Below, piece after piece: positions 1-10,520 of a DNA stretch of 64,000 nt (positions are counted from its first letter, which is position 1; each line of letters opens with the position of its first letter). The notes under the pieces were generated by a model. That model saw only the letters and a program-made list of their open reading frames with translations. It had not been told where the DNA came from and ran no database searches. The stretch is from Nostoc piscinale CENA21 (GTDB lineage: Bacteria; Cyanobacteriota; Cyanobacteriia; Cyanobacteriales; Nostocaceae): NCBI RefSeq assembly GCF_001298445.1, contig NZ_CP012036.1, forward strand, positions 3,377,351 through 3,441,350, in the 5' to 3' direction. Made by a program: the position numbers and the translations under genes.

Positions 1-2
1 AC

Positions 3-3000
3 TTGGCTTGTCAAAGCTTACTCAATGGTGAGTGTGATATGGCTTTGGCTGGTGGTGTTGCCATCACTGCTGACAGAAAAACTGGATATTTATATACAGA
101 GGGGGGGATATTATCTCCTGATGGACATTGCCGTGCTTTTGATGCTGATGCTCAAGGAACTATAGGCGGTGAGGGCGTGGGAATTGTGGTGTTGAAGCGA
201 TTGGAAGATGCGTTGAGCGATCGCGATACAATTCATGCCATCATCAAAGGTTCAGCAATCAATAATGATGGGGCGTTTAAAGTCAGCTACACAGCACCCC
301 GCATCGATACCCAAGCCAAGGTAATTAAAACCGCCCAAATCGTCGCGGAAGTCGAACCAGAAACTATCACCTACATTGAAACTCACGGTACAGCCACCGC
401 TTTAGGCGACCCCATTGAAATTGCTGCCCTCACCCAAGCTTTCCGCAGCAGCACCCAAAAAACAGGTTTCTGTGCCATTGGTTCCGTCAAAACCAACATT
501 GGACATTTGGATACTGCGGCTGGTGTGGCGGGGTTAATCAAAACTGTCCTCGCCTTGAAGCACAAACAAATACCCCCAAGCTTACATTATTCCGCCCCTA
601 ACCCTGAAATTGACTTTGCCAATAGTCCTTTCTACGTCAACACCAAACTGACAGAATGGCAAACCAATAATATTCCCCGGCGTGCGGGAGTCAGTTCCTT
701 TGGGTTGGGGGGAACTAATGCCCATGTGATTCTGGAAGAAGCGCCAGCATGGGATGGGGGCAGGGAGCAGGGGAGAAAGTATCAATTGTTGCTTCTGTCT
801 GCCAAAACAGCATCAGCATTAGAAAAGGCGACTACAAATCTAGCGGATTATTTGCAAGCACATCCTGATTTAAACTTGGCTGATGCGGCTTACACATTGC
901 TCTTTGGACGCAGAACTTTTGACTATCGGCGTGCGGTGGTGTGTCGAGATATTCCCGATGCAATTAAGGCGCTGCAAAATTCCCAGCCAGTCGCCCAAAA
1001 AACTCAGCCACGTCCAGTTGCTTTTATGTTTTCGGGGCTGGGAACTCATTATGTTGATATGGCTTTGGAACTTTACCAAACTGAGTCAACATTTCGTGGC
1101 TGTGTAGATGAATGTTGTGAACTGCTTGAGCCACTGTTGAATTTAGATTTGCGGGATGTTTTATATCCCAACAAAAATCATCAAAATGGCAACCAGCAAA
1201 CCCAAAAAGGTCTAGATTTGCGGAAAATGCTGGGACGGGGAGGGCAATCAACCGATGTCGCCACGCAAAAACTCAATCAGACTGTTTTGACGCAACCAGC
1301 CATGTTTGTGATTGAATATGCCTTGGCTCAGTTGTGGATATCTTGGGGAATTTGCCCAACGGCGATGATTGGTTACAGCATTGGTGAATATGTCGCCGCC
1401 ACTCTAGCCGGGGTTTTGTCTTTAACAGATGCTTTAACCTTGGTCGCTAGAAGGGCGCAGATGATTGACGAGTTACCAACAGGGGCAATGTTGGCTGTGC
1501 CACTTTCTGAGTCTGAGATACAGCCTTGGTTGAATGAGAAGATTTCCCTGTCAGCGATTAATGGCGAATCATTGTGTGTGGTGGCAGGTTTCCCCGATGC
1601 CGTTGGAGAATTAGAACAAAAATTGAGTGATCGCGGTTTAATAGGTAAGCGGTTACAAACTTCCCATGCTTTTCATTCTGTGATGATGGAAGCGATCGCA
1701 CCAACTTTTCACAATTTAGTTAATCAATTTAGCCTCAAATCGCCCAAAATCCCCTATATTTCCAACGTCACAGGCACTTGGATTACTGCCGAACAAGCCA
1801 CAGACCCCACCTATTGGGTGCAGCACCTTTGTCAAACAGTGCGCTTTGCCGATGGAGTCCAACAATTATCACAAAAAGACAATCCGATTTTGTTAGAGGT
1901 CGGCCCCGGTCAAGCATTAATTAGTTTTGCATCCCAATGTCTCGATAAATCCTTGATGCTTCCCAGCTTGCGTTATTCCTACGAGCAGCAGTCAGATGTT
2001 GCCTATTTATTAAATACATTAGGTCGCCTGTGGCAAGCTGGGGGGGCGGTAGATTGGTCTAGTTTTTATACCGATGCACCACGACAAAGAATTCCCTTAC
2101 CAACCTATCCATTTGAACGTCAGCGTTACTGGGTTGATGCCCAGCCGACAGCTAATTTAGTTTTGCGTTGCGCCCCTGGGGAACAAACAAACACAATAGA
2201 AGAAACTCAAACTGCGCCAACAACCAGCACCACCGCCTATCTCCGACCAAATTTAGATAACGATTATGTCGCCCCTAGAACGGAAGTAGAACAAATCATT
2301 GCCAATATTTGGCAAGAACTCCTGGGTATTGCTGCTGTAGGTGTGGAAGATAGCTTTTTTGAGTTGGGGGGAGATTCAGTATTAGGGATTCAAGTCAGCG
2401 CCAGAGCCAATAAAGCGGGGTTTCGACTCACACCCCAGCAATTATTTGAACATCAAACGATCGCTAAATTAGCCCAGGTAATCACTAAAACCCAAGTTGT
2501 TCAAGCTGAACAAGGTGTCATCACAGGTTCAGTTCCCCTCACCCCGGCTCAACACCAGTTCTTTGCCTTGAATCAGCCAGAAACCCATCATTGGAACCAA
2601 GCAATTTTGTTAGAGGTGGTGAAACCTCTGAATTTAGATATTTTAGAGCAAACTTTAAAGCAACTATTAATACATCACGATGCCTTGCGTCTGCGGTTCA
2701 CCCGTTCTGATTCTGGATGGGAACAGGTCAACGCCGCACCTGAAGAATATGTCCCGTTGACATATATTGATTTGTCAGCTTTGTCATCCACCGCCCAACA
2801 ATCAGCTTTAGAAGTAGCCGCAGCCCAAATTCAAGCCAGTTTGAATTTAACCACTGGGCCAATTGTCCGGTTTGCTTTATTTGATATGGGTGTGCAGCAA
2901 AACAGCCGCTTATTAATTGTGATTCACCATTTGGGGACTGATCCTGGTTCTTGGCGCATTTTATTAGAGGATCTCCAGACTGGTTATCAGCAGTTGAGTC

Positions 3001-3950
3001 AAGGACAGCCCATTCAACTCCCCCAAAAGACAACTTCTTATCAGCAATGGTCGTTGCGTCTCCAGAAATATGCCGCATCAGAACAGTTACAACAACAGCA
3101 ACAACACTGGTTAAGCGGACGTTATCAGCAAGTTGCCACTCTACCCTTAGACTATCCTGACGGCATCAACACCGTAGCTTCAGAAGCGCAAGTTATCTCA
3201 GTTGCGTTGAATGAAACTGAAACTCAACTGCTGCTTCAGGAAGTTCCGGGGGTGTATCGAATGAATACACAAGAAGTTTTGCTGACTGCACTAGTACAGG
3301 CTTTTAAACAGTGGACAAAGCAAAACCTACTCCTCATCAATCTTGATGAAAATGGGCGGGAGGTGAGTACAGGTGGAATTGATGATGTCGATATTTCCAG
3401 AACAGTGGGGTGGATTACGACTACTTACCCTGTACTGTTAGATTTAGACAAAACAGTTAATCCTGGGGATGCACTCAAAGCCGTGAAAGAACAAGTGCGT
3501 CATGCTTCGAGTAATGGTATTGACTATGGAGTGTTACGCTACCTCAGCCCTGACTCGATAGTAATTGAAAAATTCCAGTCTCTTCCCCAAGCTGAGGTAA
3601 TGTTTCTCTACCTTGGTCAACTGAGTAGAAGTTTGCCGCAAGATTCCTTATTTAAATGGACAGAAGAAGCACTCGGCTCCACAGCTAGTCCAAAAGCAAT
3701 TCGCCCTTATTTATTCCAAATTAATGCGGCAATTACTGAAGGCCAATTACAACTATATTTCAACTACAGCCGAAATATTCATCAGCGTCAGACGGTCGAA
3801 AAATTATCGCACAATTTTGTTCAAGCCCTCAAATCTTTGATTAGCCATTGTCAATCTCCCGATGCCGGAGACTATACCCCATCTGATTTTGCGGCTGCCA
3901 ACATCAATCAAGAAAATTTAAGTAAATTGTTAGCTCAAATCAGTCAATAA
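3..3950 (+). CDS. Type I PKS module KS-AT-ACP with C-terminal epimerization-like domain (5' partial)
   Basis: The gene starts before the window; the first codons already lie behind the KS active-site Cys. The rest of the KS has its two His (ETHGTAT, with Ala where Gly is usual, and NIGHLD) and ends near residue 250. The AT has the Ser motif GYSIGEY (about residue 456; Tyr replaces the usual His) and HAFH (about 555), which points to malonyl-CoA. An ACP follows (FFELGGDS, about 785). From about 840 to 1290 there is a condensation-superfamily domain of the epimerization type: HHLGTDPGSW, DENGRE, RTVGW and YLGQL. No KR, DH or ER is present, so the keto group should stay. The stop is 16 bp before the next NRPS start, so the two are co-transcribed. 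An epimerization-like domain after a PKS carrier is unusual. Domain calls are firm; the activity of the last domain is inference. Confidence 0.93.
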   Translation: MACQSLLNGECDMALAGGVAITADRKTGYLYTEGGILSPDGHCRAFDADAQGTIGGEGVGIVVLKRLEDALSDRDTIHAIIKGSAINNDGAFKVSYTAPRIDTQAKVIKTAQIVAEVEPETITYIETHGTATALGDPIEIAALTQAFRSSTQKTGFCAIGSVKTNIGHLDTAAGVAGLIKTVLALKHKQIPPSLHYSAPNPEIDFANSPFYVNTKLTEWQTNNIPRRAGVSSFGLGGTNAHVILEEAPAWDGGREQGRKYQLLLLSAKTASALEKATTNLADYLQAHPDLNLADAAYTLLFGRRTFDYRRAVVCRDIPDAIKALQNSQPVAQKTQPRPVAFMFSGLGTHYVDMALELYQTESTFRGCVDECCELLEPLLNLDLRDVLYPNKNHQNGNQQTQKGLDLRKMLGRGGQSTDVATQKLNQTVLTQPAMFVIEYALAQLWISWGICPTAMIGYSIGEYVAATLAGVLSLTDALTLVARRAQMIDELPTGAMLAVPLSESEIQPWLNEKISLSAINGESLCVVAGFPDAVGELEQKLSDRGLIGKRLQTSHAFHSVMMEAIAPTFHNLVNQFSLKSPKIPYISNVTGTWITAEQATDPTYWVQHLCQTVRFADGVQQLSQKDNPILLEVGPGQALISFASQCLDKSLMLPSLRYSYEQQSDVAYLLNTLGRLWQAGGAVDWSSFYTDAPRQRIPLPTYPFERQRYWVDAQPTANLVLRCAPGEQTNTIEETQTAPTTSTTAYLRPNLDNDYVAPRTEVEQIIANIWQELLGIAAVGVEDSFFELGGDSVLGIQVSARANKAGFRLTPQQLFEHQTIAKLAQVITKTQVVQAEQGVITGSVPLTPAQHQFFALNQPETHHWNQAILLEVVKPLNLDILEQTLKQLLIHHDALRLRFTRSDSGWEQVNAAPEEYVPLTYIDLSALSSTAQQSALEVAAAQIQASLNLTTGPIVRFALFDMGVQQNSRLLIVIHHLGTDPGSWRILLEDLQTGYQQLSQGQPIQLPQKTTSYQQWSLRLQKYAASEQLQQQQQHWLSGRYQQVATLPLDYPDGINTVASEAQVISVALNETETQLLLQEVPGVYRMNTQEVLLTALVQAFKQWTKQNLLLINLDENGREVSTGGIDDVDISRTVGWITTTYPVLLDLDKTVNPGDALKAVKEQVRHASSNGIDYGVLRYLSPDSIVIEKFQSLPQAEVMFLYLGQLSRSLPQDSLFKWTEEALGSTASPKAIRPYLFQINAAITEGQLQLYFNYSRNIHQRQTVEKLSHNFVQALKSLISHCQSPDAGDYTPSDFAAANINQENLSKLLAQISQ

Positions 3951-3966
3951 GCAGGAGAAATTTGTG

Positions 3967-6900
3967 ATGAAACCCAATAATATTGAAGATATTTACGAAC
4001 TTTCTCCGATGCAACAGGGGATGCTGTTTCATAAGCTGGCTGCACCTAATTCGGTGGTGTATTTTGAGCAGAATTATTTTACTTTGAAAACGCCAATTAA
4101 TATCCCGGCGTTCCAGAAAGCTTGGCAGCGAGTTGTAGATCGTCACCCAATTTTACGCACAGCATTTTATTGGGAGAATCTTGATAAACCATATCAAGTG
4201 GTGTACAAGCAAGTAGATTTGCCTTGGGAATTTCAAGATTGGCGACATTTATCTTTAGAAGCACAACAAAAGCAGTTTGCAGATTTTTTAACAGCCGATG
4301 GCGATCGCGGTTTTGAACTGGCGCAAGCCCCCTTAATCCGCCTAACATTAATTCAGATGGCTGAAGACAATTATCAATTTGTGTTTAGCTTCCATCACAT
4401 CTTAATGGAAGGCTGGTCTGTTAGCTGGCTGTGGAAAGAATTTTATGAGTTTTATTATGCCTTTTGCCAAGGGCAAGATTTATATTTAGAACGCCCCCGT
4501 CCCTACAAAGAATATATTACTTGGCTACAACAACAAGACCAGAAAAAAGCCGAAACTTTTTGGCGGCAGAAACTCCAAGGATTTACCGTACCCACACAAA
4601 TTTTGATTGGTAAAAATGCGGCTAATTTTGCTGACCAAGCAGCAGATTATCAAAGACAAGAGTTAGTATTGTCAGCAACTATGGCAACTGACCTGAAAGC
4701 TTTTGCCCGCAAGTATCAACTAACTTTAAATATTATCATCAAAGGCGCTTGGGCTTTACTTTTGAGCCGTTATAGTCAAGCATCAGATGTAATTTTTGGC
4801 TCAACATCTTCCGGCAGACCAACGGCGTTAGCTGATGCAGAGTCGATGATTGGGCTATTTATCAACACACTCCCATTACGAGTAAAAGTAGATGATGATG
4901 CTGTTCTCACTTCTTGGCTGAAACAACTGCAAACCGAAGAAGTGCAGATGCGGGAGTATGAATACAGCCCATTATCTAAAATTCAACAATGGAGTCAGAT
5001 TTCCCCTGGTCTACCATTATTTGATAGTATTTTAGTTTTTGATAATGAATTAGTAGATTACAATCAAGAATCGATTGTTGAAGATATCGGAGTCATCGAT
5101 TCTAAATCATTATTTGACTGGACAAACTACCCGCTAACTGTGAAGGTAGTCCCAAATTCAGAATCATTAAATTTATATATTTCCTATAATAATCGTCAAT
5201 TTGAAAGTTCTAGTATGAGCCGCATATTAGAGCATTTAGAAACCTTATTAGCGGGTTTTGTTGCCAATCCTGAAGCAAAACTGCGGCAACTACCCATGCT
5301 GACGGCACAAGAAAATCAGCAAATACTCAAAGTATGGAATAATACAGCAAATAATTACGCTTTAGATAAATGTATTCATGAATTATTTGAACAACAGGTA
5401 GCAAAAACACCCGATGCAGTAGCTGTAGAATTTGAAAATCAGCAGTTAACTTATCAACAATTAAACGCCAAAGCCAACCAATTAGCTGATTATTTGCGAT
5501 CGCTGGGAGTTAAACCAGAGGTATTGGTGGGAATTTGTGTGGAGCGTTCTTTGGATATGATCATTGGGTTACTCGCCATCCTCAAAGCGGGTGGTGCATA
5601 TATCCCCCTCGACCCCAATTATCCCTCGGAACGCATCGCCTATATCCTGGAAGACACACAAGCACCAGTCTTACTCACTCAATCTTCGCTCTTGGCAGGA
5701 ATGCCCCAACACCAAGCCAAGGTAATCTGTTTAGATACTGACTGGCATAACATCAGCCAACACAGCCAGGAAAATCTTGTCTCAGAAGTCACAACCGAAA
5801 ACCTCGCCTACGTAATTTATACCTCTGGTTCCACAGGCAAACCCAAAGGTGTACAAATTCCCCATCTTGCCCTGAGTAACTTTTTGTACTCTATGCAGCA
5901 AGCCCCTGGCTTAACTGCTGACGACACATTACTTGCAGTTACCACCTACTCCTTTGATATTGCCGCCTTAGAATTATTTTTACCGATGATTGTCGGCGCA
6001 CGTTTGGTAATTGCCAGTCAAGAAATTATCTCTTATGGTGTGCAGTTGGCGGCAAAAATCGCTGAGTGTCAAGCTACAGTTATGCAAGCCACACCAGCCA
6101 CATGGCAATTACTATTAGCCGCAGGTTGGGGTGGTAATCATCAATTAAAAATTCTCTGTGGTGGCGAAGCTTTACCAGGACAATTAGCCAATCAGTTGCT
6201 AGAGAGATGTCGGTGTTTATGGAATATGTACGGCCCCACAGAAACCACAATTTGGTCAGCCGCTTGTCAGGTGAAAACCGTTGACAACACCGTACCCATT
6301 AGTTCTCCCATTGCCAACACCCAGCTTTATATCCTCGACCAAAATCACCAATTAATGCCCGTGGGTGTAGCCGGGGAATTGTGTATTGGTGGCTTGGGAC
6401 TGGCGAGGGGTTATTTCCAGCGTCCAGATTTAACAGCCGAAAAATTTATCCCCAATCCCTTTAGCGAAACAGCCGCACGTCTGTACAAAACCGGAGACTT
6501 GGCGCGATACTTACCCAACGGAGACATTGAATACTTGGGACGGATTGATCACCAAGTCAAAATTCGTGGTTTCCGCATTGAATTGGGAGAAATTGCTGCT
6601 GTCATCAGCCAACACCCAACCGTTAGAGAAACTGTTGTAACGGTTCATGGTTCCGCTGCCGATACTCAAAGAATAGTTGCTTACATAGTCCCCCACACAG
6701 GGCAAACTTTTACATCTGCTGAACTGCGGGATTTGTTAGCTGCTAAGTTGCCTAGCTATATGATGCCAGCAGCTTTTGTCACCTTAGAGGCACTACCATT
6801 AACACCCAACGGTAAAGTTGACCGCAAAGCACTCAAACCACCAGAATTGACACCGGGATCAGTGTCCAGTCTGACTCCAGTTACACCCATAGAAAACTTA

Positions 6901-9900
6901 TTAGCCGGGATTTGGGCGGAAATCCTGGGTATAGAGAAAGTCGGTATTGATCAGAATTTCTTTGAATTAGGCGGACATTCTTTAATCGCCACCCGTGTGA
7001 TTTCCCAAATTCGCCAAGTCTTTCAAATCGAGTTACCTTTACGTTATTTATTTGAAAAACCCACCATAGCCGGGTTAGCGAAAGAAATTGAAAAAGCAAT
7101 TCAGGCAGATTTCACAGTTGCCACGACCAAGATTGAAAAGATAGGGCGATCGCCACAATTACCTTTATCATTTGCCCAACAAAGATTGTGGTTTTTATCC
7201 CAACTAGAACCAAATAGCCCGTTCTACAATATCCCGGCGGCGGTGCGGCTACAAGGACAGTTAAATGTGGCAGCTTTAGCCCAAAGTTTCAGCGAAATTG
7301 TCGCCCGTCATGAAGCACTGCGAACCAATTTCGTCACCAGCGTCGGACAAGTGGTAGCTGCGATCGCACCAGAAAAGCCCCTCAACTTCTCCACCATCGA
7401 TCTCAGCGACTTGGAAATTAATCAGCAAGCCGCCAAAATCCAACAACTGGCTGACTTAGAAGCACAACAACCCTATGACATTAGCTGCGATCATCTCCTG
7501 AGAGTCAAACTCTTACGTCTGAGTGAACAAGAACATATTGTTTTAGTGACAATGCACCACATTGTCTCTGACGCTTGGTCAATTGGCATATTGGTACAAG
7601 AATTAGCCGCCCTTTATCCAGCCTTTTGTGATGGACAACCCTCGCCATTACCTGCTCTACCAATACAGTATGTAGACTTTGCTGCTTGGCAAAGACAATG
7701 GTTACAAGGACAAGTCCTAGAAACCCAAATATCTTATTGGCGCAAGCAGTTAGCCAACGCCCCCACAGTCTTAGAATTACCCACCGATTATCCCAGACCA
7801 GCAATCCAGACCTTTCAGGGTGCAACCTACTCATTTGAATTATCAACAGAACTATCAACAGCCCTGCAAAAATTGAGCCAAAAGCAGGGAAGTACGTTAT
7901 TTATGACCTTGTTGGCAGGTTTCCAAATCTTGCTATGGCGTTACACCGGACAGAAAGACATTGTGGTTGGTTCACCCATCGCTAACCGCAACCGAGCAGA
8001 AATAGAAGGGTTAATTGGCTTTTTTGTCAATACTTTAGTCCTGCGAACTAACTTAGTGGGTAATCCCAGCTTTGTAGAACTGCTCAAACAAGTGCGGGAA
8101 ATGGCATTAGGCGCTTACGCACATCAGGATGTACCGTTTGAGTTGTTGGTTGAGCAATTACAACCCCAGCGCGATTTGAGCCATACGCCACTGTTTCAGG
8201 TGATGTTTGTCTTGCAAAATGCGCCGATGTCTGCATTAAAATTGCCTGGTTTGACTTTAACGCCGGAAGACAGCAGCAGTGATAGTGCCAAGTTTGATTT
8301 AACTCTTTATGTCACAGAAACCGATGCAGGGTTAGTTGCCAGTTTAGAATACAACACTGATTTATTTAAAGAAAGTACAATTTGCCGGATGGCAAGTCAT
8401 TTGCAAACGTTGTTGACAGGAATTGTAGCGAATCCACAGCAGCGTTTGTCAGAATTACCATTGTTGAATAAATTAGAGCAGCATCAATTACTGCGAGAGT
8501 GGAATGATACCGCCGTTGTCTATCCACAACATCTATGTATTCATGAATTATTTGAACAACAGGTAGCAAAAACACCGGATGCAGTAGCCGTAGAATTTGC
8601 AAATCAGCAGTTAACTTATGAACAATTAAACGCCAAAGCCAACCAATTAGCCCATTATCTGCGATCGCTGGGAGTTGAGCCAGAGGTATTGGTGGGAATT
8701 TGTGTAGAGCGTTCTTTGGATATGATCATTGGACTACTCGCCATTCTCAAAGCGGGTGGTGCATATATCCCCCTCGACCCCAATTATCCCTCTGAGCGCA
8801 TCGCCTATATCCTGGAAGATACACAAGCACCAGTCTTACTCACCCAAACATCACTCTTGGCAGCAATGCTCCAACACCAAGCCAAGATAATCTGTTTAGA
8901 TAATGTGGTGTGCAACGTTCTCTCAAACCTAACCCCCAACCCCTTCCCTACGAGGGAAGGGGGGCAAGATTCAAAGCCTCTCTCCGCTTCGGGGAGAGGT
9001 TTGGAGAGGGGTTTCAAGAATAAGTCGCACATTGCGTTAGATACTGACTGGCATAACATCAGCCAACACAGCCAGGAAAATCTTGTCTCAGAAGTCACAA
9101 CCGAAAACCTCGCCTACGTAATTTATACCTCTGGTTCCACAGGCAAACCCAAAGGAGTGATGATTCAACACGCCAGCACCGTGGCAATGTTAGATTGGGC
9201 AGACAAAACCTTTAGCCGAGAAGCGAGGGCGGGAGTTTTAGCATCCACCTCTATTTGCTTCGACTTGTCGGTATTCGAGATGTTTGTGCCTCTGTGCTGT
9301 GGTGGCAAGATAATTTTAATCGAGAATGCACTATATATCAGCAATCTCCCCGCAAGCTGTGGTGTCACTTTAATTAACACTGTCCCCAGCGTGATTGCAC
9401 AGTTACTCCAAACAGATAATATTCCCGCCTCAGTGCAAACTGTGAATATTGCGGGAGAACCACTACAAAATCAACTCGTTCAAAAACTTTACCAGCAAGC
9501 TCAAATAAAACAGGTATTTAACTTGTATGGCCCTTCTGAAGATACCACCTATTCTACTTTTGCCTGGATACAGAAGGGCGCGAACAGTACACCACCAATT
9601 GGTAAACCAATTCACAACACCCAAACTTATTTATTAGATGAAAATTTACAACCGGTTCCTGTAGGTGTACCAGGAATGTTGTACTTGGGTGGAGCAGGTT
9701 TAGCCCGTGGCTATCTCAATAAAGTAGAACTCACGGCGGAGAAATTTATTCCCAATCCCTACGGGAATATCCCAGGAGAACGATTATATAAAACTGGGGA
9801 TTTAGCCCGCTATTTGCCGAATGGAGAAATTGAATACATTGGGCGCATTGACAACCAAGTAAAAATTCGTGGTTTCCGCATTGAATTAGGAGAAATTGAA

Positions 9901-10518
9901 GCACTGATAATTCAGCATCCAGGGGTAGAAGCTGCTGTTGTTACGGTTGTGGATGCTCAACAAATAGTCGCCTACGTAGTTTTAAATTCAGAACCACCAC
10001 CAACCATTGCGGAGTTACGCGGCTTTTTAGAAGCAAAGTTGCCGAACTACATGATTCCCGCAGCTTTTGTGACCTTGGAAGCACTACCATTAACACCGAA
10101 TGGTAAAGTTGACCGCAAAGCACTACCAACACCAGACACAACCCATCCAGAATTAACAGCCGTTTATCAGCCACCCCAAACTGAGTTAGAACAAACCATT
10201 GCTGATGTTTGGCAAGCAGTACTGAATGTTGAGCGTGTAGGTATTCATGATAACTTCTTTGAACTGGGTGGTCATTCACTGTTGTTAATTCAAGTTCATA
10301 GTCAATTACAAAAAATACTCCAGAAAGATTTTCTTTTGGTGGAAATGTTTCAATATCCGACTGTGAGTCGCTTGGCTAGATATTTTAGTCAAGAATCCAC
10401 AGTTGCCACATCTACTATCTCAAATTCCCATCGTGCGGAGCAGCGAATTGCTTCGACTCAGCGTCGTAAACAAGCCAGAAAGGAATATCGCGCTGCTACT
10501 AATCAAACAGGGGAGTAA
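3967..10518 (+). CDS. NRPS, two modules: C-A(Gly)-PCP-C-A(Ala)-PCP
   Basis: Bimodular synthetase of about 2183 residues. ATG 3967 is preferred over GTG 3964 because AGGAG lies 9 bp upstream. C1 starts with YELSPMQQGM and has HHILMEGW, with Glu for the usual Asp. A1 (about 480-960) has the pocket residues D-I-L-Q-L-G-M-I-W, close to known glycine codes. PCP1 has FFELGGHS (about 998). C2 has HHIVSDAW (about 1198). A2 (about 1530-2050) has pocket residues D-L-F-N-N-A-L-T-Y, the code known for alanine in cyanobacterial synthetases. PCP2 has FFELGGHS (about 2097). A 47-codon in-frame insertion from a palindromic repeat sits in A2 just before its A3 motif. C1 resembles the type that follows epimerization domains, which fits the upstream gene's last domain. 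Substrates were read by eye against GrsA positions and are predictions. Confidence 0.94.
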   Translation: MKPNNIEDIYELSPMQQGMLFHKLAAPNSVVYFEQNYFTLKTPINIPAFQKAWQRVVDRHPILRTAFYWENLDKPYQVVYKQVDLPWEFQDWRHLSLEAQQKQFADFLTADGDRGFELAQAPLIRLTLIQMAEDNYQFVFSFHHILMEGWSVSWLWKEFYEFYYAFCQGQDLYLERPRPYKEYITWLQQQDQKKAETFWRQKLQGFTVPTQILIGKNAANFADQAADYQRQELVLSATMATDLKAFARKYQLTLNIIIKGAWALLLSRYSQASDVIFGSTSSGRPTALADAESMIGLFINTLPLRVKVDDDAVLTSWLKQLQTEEVQMREYEYSPLSKIQQWSQISPGLPLFDSILVFDNELVDYNQESIVEDIGVIDSKSLFDWTNYPLTVKVVPNSESLNLYISYNNRQFESSSMSRILEHLETLLAGFVANPEAKLRQLPMLTAQENQQILKVWNNTANNYALDKCIHELFEQQVAKTPDAVAVEFENQQLTYQQLNAKANQLADYLRSLGVKPEVLVGICVERSLDMIIGLLAILKAGGAYIPLDPNYPSERIAYILEDTQAPVLLTQSSLLAGMPQHQAKVICLDTDWHNISQHSQENLVSEVTTENLAYVIYTSGSTGKPKGVQIPHLALSNFLYSMQQAPGLTADDTLLAVTTYSFDIAALELFLPMIVGARLVIASQEIISYGVQLAAKIAECQATVMQATPATWQLLLAAGWGGNHQLKILCGGEALPGQLANQLLERCRCLWNMYGPTETTIWSAACQVKTVDNTVPISSPIANTQLYILDQNHQLMPVGVAGELCIGGLGLARGYFQRPDLTAEKFIPNPFSETAARLYKTGDLARYLPNGDIEYLGRIDHQVKIRGFRIELGEIAAVISQHPTVRETVVTVHGSAADTQRIVAYIVPHTGQTFTSAELRDLLAAKLPSYMMPAAFVTLEALPLTPNGKVDRKALKPPELTPGSVSSLTPVTPIENLLAGIWAEILGIEKVGIDQNFFELGGHSLIATRVISQIRQVFQIELPLRYLFEKPTIAGLAKEIEKAIQADFTVATTKIEKIGRSPQLPLSFAQQRLWFLSQLEPNSPFYNIPAAVRLQGQLNVAALAQSFSEIVARHEALRTNFVTSVGQVVAAIAPEKPLNFSTIDLSDLEINQQAAKIQQLADLEAQQPYDISCDHLLRVKLLRLSEQEHIVLVTMHHIVSDAWSIGILVQELAALYPAFCDGQPSPLPALPIQYVDFAAWQRQWLQGQVLETQISYWRKQLANAPTVLELPTDYPRPAIQTFQGATYSFELSTELSTALQKLSQKQGSTLFMTLLAGFQILLWRYTGQKDIVVGSPIANRNRAEIEGLIGFFVNTLVLRTNLVGNPSFVELLKQVREMALGAYAHQDVPFELLVEQLQPQRDLSHTPLFQVMFVLQNAPMSALKLPGLTLTPEDSSSDSAKFDLTLYVTETDAGLVASLEYNTDLFKESTICRMASHLQTLLTGIVANPQQRLSELPLLNKLEQHQLLREWNDTAVVYPQHLCIHELFEQQVAKTPDAVAVEFANQQLTYEQLNAKANQLAHYLRSLGVEPEVLVGICVERSLDMIIGLLAILKAGGAYIPLDPNYPSERIAYILEDTQAPVLLTQTSLLAAMLQHQAKIICLDNVVCNVLSNLTPNPFPTREGGQDSKPLSASGRGLERGFKNKSHIALDTDWHNISQHSQENLVSEVTTENLAYVIYTSGSTGKPKGVMIQHASTVAMLDWADKTFSREARAGVLASTSICFDLSVFEMFVPLCCGGKIILIENALYISNLPASCGVTLINTVPSVIAQLLQTDNIPASVQTVNIAGEPLQNQLVQKLYQQAQIKQVFNLYGPSEDTTYSTFAWIQKGANSTPPIGKPIHNTQTYLLDENLQPVPVGVPGMLYLGGAGLARGYLNKVELTAEKFIPNPYGNIPGERLYKTGDLARYLPNGEIEYIGRIDNQVKIRGFRIELGEIEALIIQHPGVEAAVVTVVDAQQIVAYVVLNSEPPPTIAELRGFLEAKLPNYMIPAAFVTLEALPLTPNGKVDRKALPTPDTTHPELTAVYQPPQTELEQTIADVWQAVLNVERVGIHDNFFELGGHSLLLIQVHSQLQKILQKDFLLVEMFQYPTVSRLARYFSQESTVATSTISNSHRAEQRIASTQRRKQARKEYRAATNQTGE
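8903..9043 (+). mobile_element. MITE-like palindromic insertion inside NRPS A2 domain
   Basis: A 141-bp block is absent from the otherwise near-identical module 1 sequence. It is bounded by a direct repeat TTAGATA (8896-8902 and 9037-9043), which looks like a 7-bp target duplication. Inside are two hairpins (CCCTTCCC...GGGAAGGG near 8941-8962 and CCTCTCTCC...GGGGAGAGG near 8977-8999). The length is 47 codons with no stop, so the NRPS frame is kept. Confidence 0.85.
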
Positions 10519-10520
10519 GC

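Noticed and set aside
1024..1251. Small minus-strand frames inside the PKS and NRPS genes
   Set aside because: They lie wholly within strongly supported synthetase genes and show no independent start signals or domain patterns.
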